From: Pseudomonas proteolytica
GTDB lineage: Bacteria; Pseudomonadota; Gammaproteobacteria; Pseudomonadales; Pseudomonadaceae
Assembly (NCBI RefSeq): GCF_007858275.1
Contig: NZ_VFEV01000026.1
Location: 1 to 64,000 of the forward strand
Length of the DNA: 64,000 bases
Reading direction: 5' to 3'
The position numbers and the translations under genes are program-made. Under the pieces are notes generated by a model. It had not been told where the DNA came from. It did not search any database and saw only the letters and a program-made list of their open reading frames with translations. Position 1 is the first letter of the stretch. Every line of letters begins with the position of its first letter. Of this stretch, positions 39,164 through 48,613 are shown piece after piece.

Positions 39164-39336
39164 TTTTTTATTCCAGCCAGGTTGGACAGAAAGACAGCCA
39201 TCCGGAGTTTAGCGCGCTGTGCCCTAAAGACCAGCCCCCTACGTTGGTCTAGAGCCTTGCCGGGGCGAAAAAAACAGAAATAAATGCCCGATAATGGCGC
39301 AAGGCTACAATCCCTGTACCTACAGAGGGTTTCACC

Positions 39337-39705
39337 ATGAGCGACCAGCCGTCAGATCGCCGCCGTTTTCGGCGGATTGCCTTCGATGCCAGGACCGAAC
39401 TCAAGCAGAACGGCCAGCAATGGCCGGTGCAACTGGTGGATTTATCGCTCAAGGGGCTGCTGGTGCAAAAGCCCGCGCCGTGGTTGGCCAAGGGTGATGA
39501 GCCATTTGACGTGGACATTCACCTGGACGCCCAGACCGACGTCAGCATGCAGGTGCGGCTGACCCATGATGACCAGGGGCAACTGGGGTTTGTCTGTGAG
39601 CATATCGATCTGGACTCGATCAGCCATTTGCGCAGGTTGATCGAGCTGAATCTGGGGGATGAGGAGGAGTTGCATCGGGAGTTGGGCGAGTTGCTGAACA
39701 TCTGA
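39337..39705 (+). CDS. mapZ: PilZ-domain protein (MapZ-like)
   Basis: A 122-residue stand-alone PilZ domain. The c-di-GMP site is complete: RRRFRR near the N-terminus (RxxxR) and DLSLKG (D/NxSxxG). In P. aeruginosa the same position (PA4608, before radA) encodes MapZ, which binds c-di-GMP and inhibits the chemotaxis methyltransferase CheR1. Together with morA nearby it belongs to the c-di-GMP motility network. The ortholog call rests on synteny and size. Confidence 0.85.
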   Translation: MSDQPSDRRRFRRIAFDARTELKQNGQQWPVQLVDLSLKGLLVQKPAPWLAKGDEPFDVDIHLDAQTDVSMQVRLTHDDQGQLGFVCEHIDLDSISHLRRLIELNLGDEEELHRELGELLNI

Positions 39706-39710
39706 CCTTT

Positions 39711-39784
39711 GCCGGCGATGGCGGCGTGTCAGTCAGGGATGTAGCGACTGATTCGACGTCATCGCTGGCAAGCCAGCACCTACA
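39711..39784. repeat. Degenerate REP doublet
   Basis: GCCGGCGATGGCG ... TCATCGCTGGCAAGCCAGCACCTACAG. The outer arm of the left copy is missing. Confidence 0.65.
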
Positions 39785-39794
39785 GGGTTTTGGG

Positions 39795-41162
39795 TTATTC
39801 GAACAAGGCGTCCAGGGCCTGCTCCAGACGCGTCACCGCAATCACCTGCAACCCCGGTGGCGCCTCCTTCGGTGCATTGCCCTTGGGCACGATGGCACGC
39901 TTGAAGCCATGCTTGGCCGCTTCCTTCAGACGCTCCTGGCCGCTGGGCACCGGACGCACTTCGCCCGACAAGCCCACCTCACCAAATACCAGCAGGTCAT
40001 GGGGCAACGGCCGATTGCGCAGGCTGGACATCACCGCCGCCATCAACGCTAGGTCCGACGCGGTTTCCAGTACCTTTACACCGCCAACCACGTTGAGGAA
40101 CACGTCCTGGTCATGGGTCGGAATCCCGCCGTGGCGATGCAGTACCGCCAGCAGCATCGCCAGGCGGTTCTGATCCAGGCCCAGGGTCACGCGGCGCGGG
40201 TTGGCCAGGTGGCTGTCGTCCACCAGGGCCTGGACTTCCACGAGCATCGGCCGGGTGCCCTCCCACGTTGCCATTACCACACTGCCCGGTACTTCTTCCT
40301 GGGCGCGGGTCAGAAAGATCGCCGAGGGGTTGGAGACTTCTTTGAGCCCCCGGTCCGTCATGGCGAACACCCCCAACTCGTTGACCGCACCAAAACGGTT
40401 TTTCACCGCGCGCAACAGGCGCAGGCGCCCATCGGACTCGCCCTCGAAATACAGCACCGTATCGACCATATGCTCCAGCACCCGCGGGCCGGCCAACGCG
40501 CCTTCCTTGGTGACATGGCCCACCAGGAAAATCGCCGTACCGCTTTGCTTGGCATAGCGCACCAGCAACGCCGCGCTCTCCCGCACCTGGGACACCCCTC
40601 CCGGCGCCGATTGCAGCTGCTCGGTGAAGATCGTCTGGATCGAGTCGATCACCATCACCTTGGGTTTTTCCACACGGGCGGTGGCGATGATGCTTTCGAT
40701 ACAGGTCTCGGTCATGACCCGCAACTGGTCCTGGGGCAGGCCCAGGCGACGGGCGCGCATGGCCACTTGCTGCTGGGATTCTTCGCCGGTGACATACAAG
40801 GCCGGCATGCGGCTGGCGATGCTGCACAGGGTTTGCAGGAGGATGGTGGATTTGCCGATCCCCGGATCGCCGCCGATCAACACCACCGAGCCGTCCACCA
40901 GGCCGCCACCGAGCACTCGGTCAAGCTCGCCGGAAGCGGTAGAAAAGCGCGGAATTTCTTCGACGCTGACTTCAGCCAGGGTCTTGATCTGGGCTTGCTG
41001 GCCGGTCCAGCCTGCGCGACCGGTGGGCGCTGCGGCGCCGCCACTTTCGATCATGGTTTCAGTGAGGGTGTTCCACGCCCCGCATTCGCCACACTGGCCC
41101 GCCCATTTGGGAAAGGTCGCGCCGCACTCCGTGCAGCCGTACATGCGCTTGGCCTTTGCCAT
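39795..41162 (-). CDS. radA: DNA repair protein RadA
   Basis: A 455-residue RecA-related branch-migration ATPase. The N-terminal C4 zinc finger is YGCTECGATFPKWAGQCGEC. Walker A is GGDPGIGKST, the RadA-specific motif KNRFGAVNELGVF, and the C-terminal Lon-protease-like (non-catalytic) domain contains VGGVKVLETASDLA. It processes recombination intermediates with RecA. Standard length and start (MAKAKRMYGCTECG). Confidence 0.97.
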   Translation of the reverse strand: MAKAKRMYGCTECGATFPKWAGQCGECGAWNTLTETMIESGGAAAPTGRAGWTGQQAQIKTLAEVSVEEIPRFSTASGELDRVLGGGLVDGSVVLIGGDPGIGKSTILLQTLCSIASRMPALYVTGEESQQQVAMRARRLGLPQDQLRVMTETCIESIIATARVEKPKVMVIDSIQTIFTEQLQSAPGGVSQVRESAALLVRYAKQSGTAIFLVGHVTKEGALAGPRVLEHMVDTVLYFEGESDGRLRLLRAVKNRFGAVNELGVFAMTDRGLKEVSNPSAIFLTRAQEEVPGSVVMATWEGTRPMLVEVQALVDDSHLANPRRVTLGLDQNRLAMLLAVLHRHGGIPTHDQDVFLNVVGGVKVLETASDLALMAAVMSSLRNRPLPHDLLVFGEVGLSGEVRPVPSGQERLKEAAKHGFKRAIVPKGNAPKEAPPGLQVIAVTRLEQALDALFE

Positions 41163-41197
41163 CTGAGAACCTCCAACCGAAAAACCGCGATGATAGC

Positions 41198-41728
41198 TCA
41201 GCGCGGCGGCGCGGTACGGATTTCACCGTTGGCCAATCGTGTAGCGCTGTTGCCCAGCGGGTCCTCGGCGTTCAGGTCGGCGCCCTGGGCCTTGAGTGCA
41301 TCGAGCAGTTCCACGCGCTTGAACAGCCCGGCGTACATGGCCGCCGTCTGTCCGGCACCGTTGCGTTGGTCAGGGTTGCAGGCGGTGCCCAGCAAACGCC
41401 GGGCAATGCTCAGCTCACCCTTGAAAATCGCTCCCATCAACGCCGTGTTGCCGCGTTTGTCCTGCACGCAAGCATCGGCACCGGCCGCCAGCAGTTGCTC
41501 CACGGCCGGTCCCTGCCCGTGATAGGCGGCCAGGATCAGCGCGGTGTAGCCCTTGTCATCGACGGTATTCAGGGAATAGCCGGACTCGATAAAGGTGTTG
41601 AGCATCTCCACATCGCCACGCCGGGCGGCGTCGAAGTAGTAGTCCTGCAATTGCGCCTTGAGGGCCTGCGGGTCGGCCAATACGCTCAAGGACCAGCAGG
41701 CCAAAAGCGCTCCAATAAAGCTACGCAT
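41198..41728 (-). CDS. ankB: Periplasmic ankyrin-repeat protein (AnkB-like)
   Basis: A 176-residue protein with a signal peptide (MRSFIGALLACWSLSVLA) and about four ankyrin repeats (DVEMLNTFIESGYSLNTVDDKGYTALILAA, GPAVEQLLAAGADACVQDKRGNTALMGA, and two more). The ATG at 41728 was chosen because GGAGG lies nine bases upstream. In P. aeruginosa ankB is next to katB and is needed for full KatB catalase activity in the periplasm; the katB gene here is directly upstream on the same strand, separated by a REP doublet. Confidence 0.87.
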   Translation of the reverse strand: MRSFIGALLACWSLSVLADPQALKAQLQDYYFDAARRGDVEMLNTFIESGYSLNTVDDKGYTALILAAYHGQGPAVEQLLAAGADACVQDKRGNTALMGAIFKGELSIARRLLGTACNPDQRNGAGQTAAMYAGLFKRVELLDALKAQGADLNAEDPLGNSATRLANGEIRTAPPR

Positions 41729-41750
41729 AAGCGACATCCTCCAAGGCTCC

Positions 41751-41849
41751 TGTGGGAGCGAGCTTGCTCGCGAAAAACGTAAGGGCACCGCGTTAATCCT
41801 GAATGTACGCGGTGCCTTTGAGAGCTTCGCGAGCAAGCTCGCTCCTACA
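41751..41849. repeat. REP doublet
   Basis: TGTGGGAGCGAGCTTGCTCG ... CGAGCAAGCTCGCTCCTACA, lying inside the katB-ankB transcription unit. Its inner part pairs ACCGCGT with ACGCGGT. Confidence 0.9.
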
Positions 41850-41865
41850 GAAGTGGGTATTAAGA

Positions 41866-43407
41866 TCAGTCGTTCAGCTTTTCAGCCAATGCCTTGACCC
41901 GCGCCAGATCACCCTTGGCCACTTTGGCCACGCCAGTGCCATATTCCGGGTCGGCCTTGTACAGGAACGACAGGATAATGTGCTTGCTGACGTCATCCGT
42001 GGTCGCCAGGGAGCCACCGAAGTTGTCGATCAAGTCCTGGCGCTCCTTCTTGCTGAAGGAGCGGTACAAGTCGCCTGCCTGCTTGAAGTTCTGCTCACGC
42101 TGGATCTTCGCCTGCTGGGTGCTGCCGGCCAGGGGCATCTGGCTGTAGCGCGCACTTTGCGGCTCTTCCCGCGGTTCCAGGCGGCTTGGCTGGTAGTTCA
42201 CGCCGCTGCTGGTCTTGCCGAAGTTCATCGTGCCGTCCTGGTTACCGTTGTTGACGGTGACCCGTGGTGCGTTGATCGGCAATTGCAGGGCATTGGCGCC
42301 CAGGCGGTACATTTGCGTATCCGCATAGGAGAACACTCGGCCTTGCAGCAGGCGATCTTCCGACGGCTCGATACCCGGCACCAGGTTCGCCGGGGCCATG
42401 GCCACTTGCTCGGTTTCCTGGAAGACGTTGGCCGGGTTGCGGTTGAGCACCATCTGCCCGACTTTGCGCTGGGGAACATCGGGCCAGATCTTAGTGGCGT
42501 CCAGAGGATCGAAATCAAACTTGGCCAGTTCTTCCGGCTTGAGCACTTGTACGTACAGATCCCACTTGGGGAAGTCGCCCTTGTTGATATGGGTGACCAG
42601 GTCGTTAGTCATATGGCTGTAGTCACGGCCCTGGACCTCGACAACTTGTTTTGGATCCAGGTTCTTGATGCCCTGCAGGCTCTTCCAATGGAACTTGACG
42701 TAGTGCACTTCACCCTTGGCATTGATCAACTTGTAGGCATGTACGCCATTACCATCCATCTCGCGGTAACTGGCCGGGGTGCCGGAGTCCGAATACAACT
42801 CGGTGAGTGTGCGGGTGGACTCGGGAACATGGGAAAAGAAGTCAAAACGACGGGAGTCGTCATCCAGGTTAGTGCGTGGGTCAGGTTTGAACGCATGCAC
42901 CATGTCCGGGAACTTGATGGCATCGCGAATAAAGAACGTCGGGAAATTATTACCTACCAGGTCCCAGTTACCTTCGGCGGTATAGAACTTGGTGGCGAAA
43001 CCGCGAGGGTCGCGCAGGGTTTCCGGGGAATGGTTGCCGTGGACTACGGCAGAAAACCGGACGAATACCGGCGTGGCCTCACCTGCGGCAAATACTTTGG
43101 CCTTGGTCAGGTCGCTGAGGTTATCGGTGACGGTGAAGGTGCCGTGGGCACCAGTGCCACGGGCATGCACCACACGCTCAGGGATGCGCTCACGGTCAAA
43201 GCGTTGCAGCTTCTGGATCAGTTGTACGTCCTGCAGCAGCACCGGGCCGTTGGCGCCGGCGGTCTGCGAGTTCTGGTTGTCGCCCACCGCCGCGCCATTA
43301 TCGCGCGTCAAGTTGGCGGCACTGACCGACAATGACAATAGACTGATACCGGCAATCAACAGCAGATTGCGCGCAGCAATAGGCCTGCGACTATTAAGGT
43401 TTTTCAT
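41866..43407 (-). CDS. katB: Periplasmic catalase KatB
   Basis: A 513-residue monofunctional small-subunit catalase with an N-terminal signal (MKNLNSRRPIAARNLLLIAG...SVSAANL), so exported. The distal haem region RVVHARGTGAHGTF, FSAVVHGNHSPETLRDPRGFATKFYT and the proximal Tyr region VFSYADTQMYRLG are intact. Start at 43407 (AAGGAATCC site); the frame opens nine codons earlier. It is likely induced by peroxide via OxyR. The 286-base upstream gap to mscL holds AT-rich promoter sequence but no clear OxyR site by eye. Confidence 0.95.
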   Translation of the reverse strand: MKNLNSRRPIAARNLLLIAGISLLSLSVSAANLTRDNGAAVGDNQNSQTAGANGPVLLQDVQLIQKLQRFDRERIPERVVHARGTGAHGTFTVTDNLSDLTKAKVFAAGEATPVFVRFSAVVHGNHSPETLRDPRGFATKFYTAEGNWDLVGNNFPTFFIRDAIKFPDMVHAFKPDPRTNLDDDSRRFDFFSHVPESTRTLTELYSDSGTPASYREMDGNGVHAYKLINAKGEVHYVKFHWKSLQGIKNLDPKQVVEVQGRDYSHMTNDLVTHINKGDFPKWDLYVQVLKPEELAKFDFDPLDATKIWPDVPQRKVGQMVLNRNPANVFQETEQVAMAPANLVPGIEPSEDRLLQGRVFSYADTQMYRLGANALQLPINAPRVTVNNGNQDGTMNFGKTSSGVNYQPSRLEPREEPQSARYSQMPLAGSTQQAKIQREQNFKQAGDLYRSFSKKERQDLIDNFGGSLATTDDVSKHIILSFLYKADPEYGTGVAKVAKGDLARVKALAEKLND

Positions 43408-43693
43408 CAAGGATTCCTCTGGTTTTATAGGCACTTTTTAAGGGTGCATGCCAGAGGCTAGTGATCCTGGCGCCAGAAGATAAATAGAAAACTCACACAC
43501 ACTCGATTGAGAAAATAGTGTGGTAAACCACTGAAATGGCGGGTATTTCGCGCGCGATTGGTGGCACTTTGCAAACTATTTGCGTTTTAATGTGTCGATT
43601 ACAACGAACAGTGTTAACAGTTGTGTCGAGCAAGTCACTGCAGACTGACTTACACTGAGTTCCTCTCCTCTCAACTGTAACAAGGAATAACCT

Positions 43694-44110
43694 ATGGGCG
43701 TGATCAGTGAGTTCAAGGCCTTCGCGGTCAAAGGTAATGTGGTCGACATGGCGGTCGGTATTATCATCGGCGCCGCCTTCGGCAAAATTGTTTCGTCCTT
43801 TGTAGGCGACGTGGTGATGCCGCCGATCGGTCTGCTGATCGGTGGTGTGGATTTCGGTGATCTGGCGGTAACGCTCAAGGCCGCCCAGGGCGATGTCCCA
43901 GCAGTGGTCCTGGCCTACGGCAAATTCATCCAGAGCGTGATTGACTTCGTGATCGTCGCGTTCGCGATCTTCATGGGCGTCAAGGCCATCAACCGCCTCA
44001 AGCGTGAAGAAGCCGCCGCGCCAAGCCTGCCGCCGGTGCCGACCAAGGAAGAAGAACTGCTGGGCGAGATCCGCGACCTGCTCAAGGCTCAGAACAACAA
44101 GCCCCTGTAG
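43694..44110 (+). CDS. mscL: Large-conductance mechanosensitive channel
   Basis: A 138-residue pentameric osmotic safety valve. TM1 is in [40 protein letters not shown]2 in [25 protein letters not shown], and a charged cytoplasmic helix ends the protein ([15 protein letters not shown]). AAGGAATAACCT precedes the ATG. Divergent from katB and convergent with fpr. Confidence 0.97.
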   Translation: MGVISEFKAFAVKGNVVDMAVGIIIGAAFGKIVSSFVGDVVMPPIGLLIGGVDFGDLAVTLKAAQGDVPAVVLAYGKFIQSVIDFVIVAFAIFMGVKAINRLKREEAAAPSLPPVPTKEEELLGEIRDLLKAQNNKPL

Positions 44111-44140
44111 CCGACCTGCAACACCTGTCGGCCACTGAAA

Positions 44141-44168
44141 AAAGGCGCCTCTGATCGGGCGCCTTTTT
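44141..44168. terminator. Bidirectional terminator mscL/fpr
   Basis: AAAGGCGCC and GGCGCCTTT arms with an 8-base loop, A- and T-runs on both sides, between convergent genes. Confidence 0.92.
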
Positions 44169-44169
44169 G

Positions 44170-44946
44170 CTACCAGTAGTTTTCTACCGCCACCTGCCCT
44201 GGCCGACGCGTCAGGCTCAATTGCATATCGCGCTGTTTAAGCAATTGCCGGGTGTCGTCGATCATCTGTGGGTTGCCGCAAATCATCACCCGCGAATGCT
44301 CTGGCGTCAGGGCCACACCCGCCGCACGTTCCAGCTCACCATTTTTGATCAGGGTGGTGATACGCCCATTCAATGCGCCCGGGTGCTGCTCACGGGTCAC
44401 GATGGGCAGGTAGGTGAGTTTATGGGCGTATTCCTTAAGGTACTCACGCTCGCCCAACTGCTGGATCAGTGTCTGGTAGGCCAGCTCGCGAGCCTCGCGG
44501 GCGCTGTAGACCAGAATGATGCGCTCGAATTTTTCCCAGACTTCAAAGTCCTGCAGGATCGACAGAAACGGCGCAATGCCGGTGCCGGTCCCCAGCAACC
44601 AAAGGTCCCGGCCATCGACAAACCGGTCCAGGGTCAGGAAGCCCGTGGCTTGGCGCTCCACCAGCAGTTCGTCGCCGGCACGCAAGCGGCTCAACTCACT
44701 GGTGAATTCGCCGCCGGGCACCACAATCGAGAAGAACTCCAGGAACTCATCGAAGGGCGACGACACCACCGAGTAGGCGCGCCACACCAGGCTGCCATCG
44801 GGTTTGCTCACACCCAGGCGGACAAACTGCCCGGCGACGAAACGAAACCCCGGGTCGCGGGTAGTCCGCAGGGTAAACAGACTGGGGGTCAATGACTGCA
44901 CATCGATCAGGGTCTGGCGTGTGAATTTTTCAGCACTGGCCGTCAT
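44170..44946 (-). CDS. fpr: Ferredoxin/flavodoxin-NADP+ reductase
   Basis: A 258-residue FAD protein of the bacterial FPR subclass. FAD site RAYSVVSSP, NADP site LLGTGTGIAPFLSI and VYSAREARELAY, NADP adenine region MICGNPQMI, and the C-terminal VAVENYW that caps the flavin. Electron exchange between NADPH and ferredoxin or flavodoxin. Start at MTASAEKFTRQTL (44946); the frame extends 18 codons further without similarity. Corresponds to PA4615 (FprB-type) by order. Confidence 0.9.
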   Translation of the reverse strand: MTASAEKFTRQTLIDVQSLTPSLFTLRTTRDPGFRFVAGQFVRLGVSKPDGSLVWRAYSVVSSPFDEFLEFFSIVVPGGEFTSELSRLRAGDELLVERQATGFLTLDRFVDGRDLWLLGTGTGIAPFLSILQDFEVWEKFERIILVYSAREARELAYQTLIQQLGEREYLKEYAHKLTYLPIVTREQHPGALNGRITTLIKNGELERAAGVALTPEHSRVMICGNPQMIDDTRQLLKQRDMQLSLTRRPGQVAVENYW

Positions 44947-45374
44947 AGCGGGCTCCGGGCGACAGGTAACCCCTAGTGTCGCCCAAAGTGGCGCCGGCAA
45001 ACACCGTTGGTTTGTAGTGACATCCGCCCTGCCGGCGACAACCGGTGTGTATCACTGCTGTAACGGTACTTGAGTAATAGCTCTAATTGCGCAAACCAAA
45101 CTATTTCGCGATTAACCAGGCCCCTTGACTGCACATCTAAACAGCCACTGTTGAGCGCGCGTTTAAAGGCAAGCGGCTAACCCTCTCTAAGAGAAGGAAA
45201 ATCGTCTATCGCAAGAAAACGTAGTTTGTTGCTCATCTCGCAATCCGACTAAAAAGCATGGCGCTAAGTACGAAAATTCCCATGCCCACTTTAGAAGCTG
45301 TCCTACACTCGATCGATACCGGTATGGGGACCCGCGTTACGAAGTGTCAGTGTGCGACTCATGGAGAGTTACCG

Positions 45375-46085
45375 ATGGTCAAATGGCGCAACACACGTCT
45401 ACCCAAGCTAGAGGGCGAGGATGAGGTGAATACGATGTTCGAGGCGGCTCTGAACATTACCTATGAGCTGGGTTTTGAGTACTGTGGTTATGTAATGGGT
45501 TCCAATGCTCTTTACCGCCCCAATAAGAACGTTCGCCTCAACAACTATCCAGATGAATGGAACAACATCTACAAGGCAGAGAATTACTTCGAAATGGATC
45601 CCTTGGTCGGCCATTGCAAACGCGATGTCTTGCCGATCGTCTGGGACGAAAAAACCTTCGCTGCAGTGCCGGACATGTGGGTTCACGCACAAGCCCATGG
45701 CTTGAACCATGGCTGGGCCCAGTCAGTGCATGACTTCCGTGGTCTTTTCAGCATGATTATCCTGGGCCGCAGCAAGGGTGCGGTGAAAGCCCATGAGCTT
45801 TACGAAAAAGCCGGCCAGGTCCTGTGGATATGCCATGCACTGCATACCGTTGCCGTCCAGTCCTATGTCAAGGAGCCGTTTTTCCAAAGGCCCAACAAAC
45901 TTACCAGCCGTGAGACCGAGATTCTGCAATGGTCAGCCATGGGCAAGACAGCTGCCGATATTGCGACGATTCTGTGCCTGTCAGAACGCACCGTCGGCTT
46001 TCATATCAGCAGTTCGATGAAAAAACTGGGCGTCACCAACAAGATTGCCGCCGTATTTACCGCAGTCAGACAAGGCCTTTTTTAA
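45375..46085 (+). CDS. LuxR-family AHL-receptor homologue (solo)
   Basis: A 236-residue regulator. The autoinducer domain keeps the invariant AHL-contact residues with TraR spacing: Trp62, Tyr66, Asp75-Pro76 and Trp90 (in EWNNIYKAENYFEMDPLV ... IVWDE). The C-terminal LuxR helix-turn-helix is LTSRETEILQWSAMGKTAADIATILCLSERTVGFH. No luxI-type gene lies in the window, so it looks like a solo receptor. The ATG at 45375 has GGAGAG six bases upstream and gives normal length; an ATG at 45258 would add 39 residues without similarity. The 428-base region upstream (44947-45374) shows no gene or clear lux box. Confidence 0.87.
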   Translation: MVKWRNTRLPKLEGEDEVNTMFEAALNITYELGFEYCGYVMGSNALYRPNKNVRLNNYPDEWNNIYKAENYFEMDPLVGHCKRDVLPIVWDEKTFAAVPDMWVHAQAHGLNHGWAQSVHDFRGLFSMIILGRSKGAVKAHELYEKAGQVLWICHALHTVAVQSYVKEPFFQRPNKLTSRETEILQWSAMGKTAADIATILCLSERTVGFHISSSMKKLGVTNKIAAVFTAVRQGLF

Positions 46086-46250
46086 ACGCAACTAGCACGA
46101 GCCCCCTGAAAACACTGAATGTATTCCCTTTGAAAAAAACGTAACATTTACGGCCAGTTCTGAGTGATGACGCCGCCCGCGTCGCAGTCCACTCAGAAGG
46201 TTCCTCCCCCCGCGAGGAACACCCGCCGATTAGCCAGAGTTCCCCCCGCC

Positions 46251-47375
46251 ATGCCCCTGCTCGATAGCCCCTTCGCCCAACTCGACCTGATCCGCCAGCC
46301 CGAGCAGCCAAATGAGCCGCTGCAAGCATTCGATGCGGCAGACGAATACCTGCTTGCCCACTTGGCCGAGCAGCAACCGGCCAGCAATACCCGCGTGCTG
46401 GTACTCAATGACAACTTTGGCGCGCTGGCAGCCAGCCTGGAGGGGCATGTGCACGTCACCAGCAGTGGTGACTCGTTTTTGGGCACCCAGGCCTTGCAGA
46501 AAAACCTGATACGCAACGGCAAAGCCTTCGACGCCCTGTCGCTCGTGCCTGCCAGCCAGGCATTCAGCGGGCCCTTCGACCGCGTCCTGATCCGGGTACC
46601 AAAAACCCTGGCGCTGTTGGAGGAACAGTTGATCCGTCTGCAAGGCCAATTGGCGCCCGGTGCCGAAGTGATCGCTGGCGCGATGGTCAAGCATCTGCCC
46701 CGGGCCGCCGGTGAACTGCTGGAACGTTACATCGGCCCGATGCACGCCTCGCTGGCGGTGAAAAAGGCCCGGTTGCTGATCGCCACCCCGGCCGATCGAC
46801 CGTTGGCCGTATCCCCCTACCCCACGCGCTATCGCCTCGACGCCCCGGCCATCGAGTTGCTCAACCACGCCAATGTGTTCTGCCGCGAAGGCCTGGACAT
46901 CGGCACCCGCGCCTTCCTCCCGCACCTGCCGCAAAACCTGGGCAGCGCCCGGGTGGCGGACCTGGGTTGCGGCAACGGAGTACTGGCGATTGCCAGCGCC
47001 CTGCAAAACCCAGAGGCGCAGTACACCCTGGTCGACGAGTCCTATATGGCCGTGCAATCAGCGACCGAGAACTGGCAGGCCGCACTGGGCGAGCGGGCAG
47101 TGACCATTCGCCCCGGCGACGGCCTGGCGGACCAGGAACCGCAATCTTTGGACGTGGTGCTGTGCAACCCGCCGTTCCACCAACAGCAGGTAGTGGGCGA
47201 CTTCCTCGCCTGGCGCATGTTCCAGCAAGCCCGCGAAGCGCTGGTGGTCGGTGGCGCCTTGTACATCGTCGGCAACCGCCACCTGGGCTATCACAGCAAA
47301 CTGGCGCGGTTGTTCCGCGGTGTGGAGCAGGTGGCAGCGACGCCAAAGTTCGTGTTTCTCAAGGCCCGCAAATAA
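46251..47375 (+). CDS. rlmG: 23S rRNA (guanine-N2) methyltransferase RlmG
   Basis: A 374-residue tandem methyltransferase: a degenerate N-terminal copy (about 1-190) and an active C-terminal copy with motif I VADLGCGNGVLAIAS and the NPPF catalytic motif in VVLCNPPFHQQ. Corresponds to RlmG (YgjO), which methylates G1835 of 23S rRNA; RsmC has a similar architecture, but the full pattern (MPLLDSPFAQLDLIR start) is that of Pseudomonas RlmG. The frame extends 29 codons upstream; the chosen ATG begins the conserved part. Confidence 0.88.
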   Translation: MPLLDSPFAQLDLIRQPEQPNEPLQAFDAADEYLLAHLAEQQPASNTRVLVLNDNFGALAASLEGHVHVTSSGDSFLGTQALQKNLIRNGKAFDALSLVPASQAFSGPFDRVLIRVPKTLALLEEQLIRLQGQLAPGAEVIAGAMVKHLPRAAGELLERYIGPMHASLAVKKARLLIATPADRPLAVSPYPTRYRLDAPAIELLNHANVFCREGLDIGTRAFLPHLPQNLGSARVADLGCGNGVLAIASALQNPEAQYTLVDESYMAVQSATENWQAALGERAVTIRPGDGLADQEPQSLDVVLCNPPFHQQQVVGDFLAWRMFQQAREALVVGGALYIVGNRHLGYHSKLARLFRGVEQVAATPKFVFLKARK

Positions 47376-47383
47376 TCCCAGGC

Positions 47384-47412
47384 AAAAAAACCCTCCACAA
47401 GGAGGGTCAAAA
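47384..47412. terminator. Terminator between rlmG and the cio operon
   Basis: ACCCTCC and GGAGGGT arms with an ACAA loop, seven A before it. Serves the minus-strand cio operon best and may also stop rlmG. Confidence 0.75.
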
Positions 47413-47422
47413 GGGTGGGATA

Positions 47423-47590
47423 TCAGTGAGTGCTCAGGCCTGCAGCGTTCATAAACATGCGCATCAGGCTGGCCACCACGAACAGGGCCAGGACGCTGCC
47501 GGTCCAGATCATCGCCAGCCAACCCAGGCGCTGCCAGAGCGGCTTTTTCTCGGCCTGTTCGATGTCGTCCAGTGAAGGTTTACCGCTCAT
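47423..47590 (-). CDS. DUF2474 small membrane protein of the cio operon
   Basis: A 55-residue protein, MSGKPSLDDIEQAEKKPLWQ followed by one transmembrane helix (about 24-44, LAMIWTGSVLALFVVASLM). Short proteins of this DUF2474 type follow cioAB in pseudomonads and probably act as a third subunit, like CydX of bd oxidases. It starts 12 bases after cioB on the same strand, with GGAGG before the ATG. Confidence 0.88.
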   Translation of the reverse strand: MSGKPSLDDIEQAEKKPLWQRLGWLAMIWTGSVLALFVVASLMRMFMNAAGLSTH

Positions 47591-47602
47591 GGTGCAAGCC
47601 TC

Positions 47603-48610
47603 CTAGTGATAGCCGTCTTCATGGGTCACCTTGCCGCGGAATACGTAGTAGCTCCAGAAGGTGTAGCCCAGGATGAATGGGATGATGAACAGCGTACCCA
47701 CCAGCATGAAGCCCTGGCTTTGTGGCGGTGCGGCAGCGTCCCAGATCGAGACCGACGGCGGAATGATGTTTGGCCACAGGCTGATACCCAGGCCGCTATA
47801 GCCCAGGAAGATCAGCACCAACGTCAACAGGAACGGCGCGTAATGGGCATTGCGGGCCACGGCGCGCACCAGGGCGTACATGGTCACCAACACCAGGATC
47901 GGCACCGGCAGGAACCAGAACAGGTTCGGCAGGGTGAACCAGCGCGAGGCGATGTCCGGGTGGGCCAGGGGCGTCCAGATGCTGACAATGCCAATCACCG
48001 CCAACACTACAAACGCCAGGGGCCGCGCCAGGTTGTGCATCTGCTCCTGCAACTTGCCTTCGGTCTTCATGATCAGCCAGGTGCAGCCCAGCAGCGCATA
48101 GGCCACGATCAAGGCCACACCGCAAAACAAAGCAAACGGCGAGAACCAGTCCAATGAACCACCGGCAAACTGGCGGTCGACCACCGGAATGCCTTCAATG
48201 AATGCCCCCAGCGCCACGCCCTGGAAGAAGGTGGCGGCCAGCGAGCCGCCAATAAACGCCTTGTCCCACAGGTGGCGCTTGTCATCCTTGGCCTTGAAGC
48301 GGAACTCAAAGGCCACGCCCCGGAAGATCAGGCCGATCAGCATCAGGATCAGCGGCAGGTAAAGCGCCGAGAGCACCACCGAGTAGGCCAGCGGGAACGC
48401 GCCGAACAACGCCGCGCCCCCCAGCACCAGCCAGGTCTCGTTGCCGTCCCACACGGGGGCGACGGTGTTCATCATTACGTCGCGGTCAGTCTTGCCTGGG
48501 ATAAAGGGGAAGAGAATGCCGATCCCCAGGTCAAAGCCATCCATGACCACGTACATCATGATGCCGAAGATGATGATCACGGCCCAGATCAGCGGAAGAT
48601 CAATACCCAT
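47603..48610 (-). CDS. cioB: Cytochrome bd-type (cyanide-insensitive) quinol oxidase subunit II
   Basis: A 335-residue membrane protein with about eight or nine helices, partner of CioA. CydB-type segments: DGFDLGIGILFPF, DETW-type loop GNETWLVLGGAALFGAFPLAYS, FRFKAKDDKRHLWD and GFMLVGTLFIIPFILGYTFWSYYVF. The pair oxidises ubiquinol and reduces oxygen without proton pumping. Three bases separate it from cioA. Confidence 0.94.
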   Translation of the reverse strand: MGIDLPLIWAVIIIFGIMMYVVMDGFDLGIGILFPFIPGKTDRDVMMNTVAPVWDGNETWLVLGGAALFGAFPLAYSVVLSALYLPLILMLIGLIFRGVAFEFRFKAKDDKRHLWDKAFIGGSLAATFFQGVALGAFIEGIPVVDRQFAGGSLDWFSPFALFCGVALIVAYALLGCTWLIMKTEGKLQEQMHNLARPLAFVVLAVIGIVSIWTPLAHPDIASRWFTLPNLFWFLPVPILVLVTMYALVRAVARNAHYAPFLLTLVLIFLGYSGLGISLWPNIIPPSVSIWDAAAPPQSQGFMLVGTLFIIPFILGYTFWSYYVFRGKVTHEDGYH

Positions 48611-48613
48611 GAC

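Noticed and set aside
44947-45374. lux box upstream of the LuxR gene
   Set aside because: No palindrome of the usual 18-20 base lux-box type could be seen; only a weak ACACCG/CGGTGT pairing near 45001-45048.
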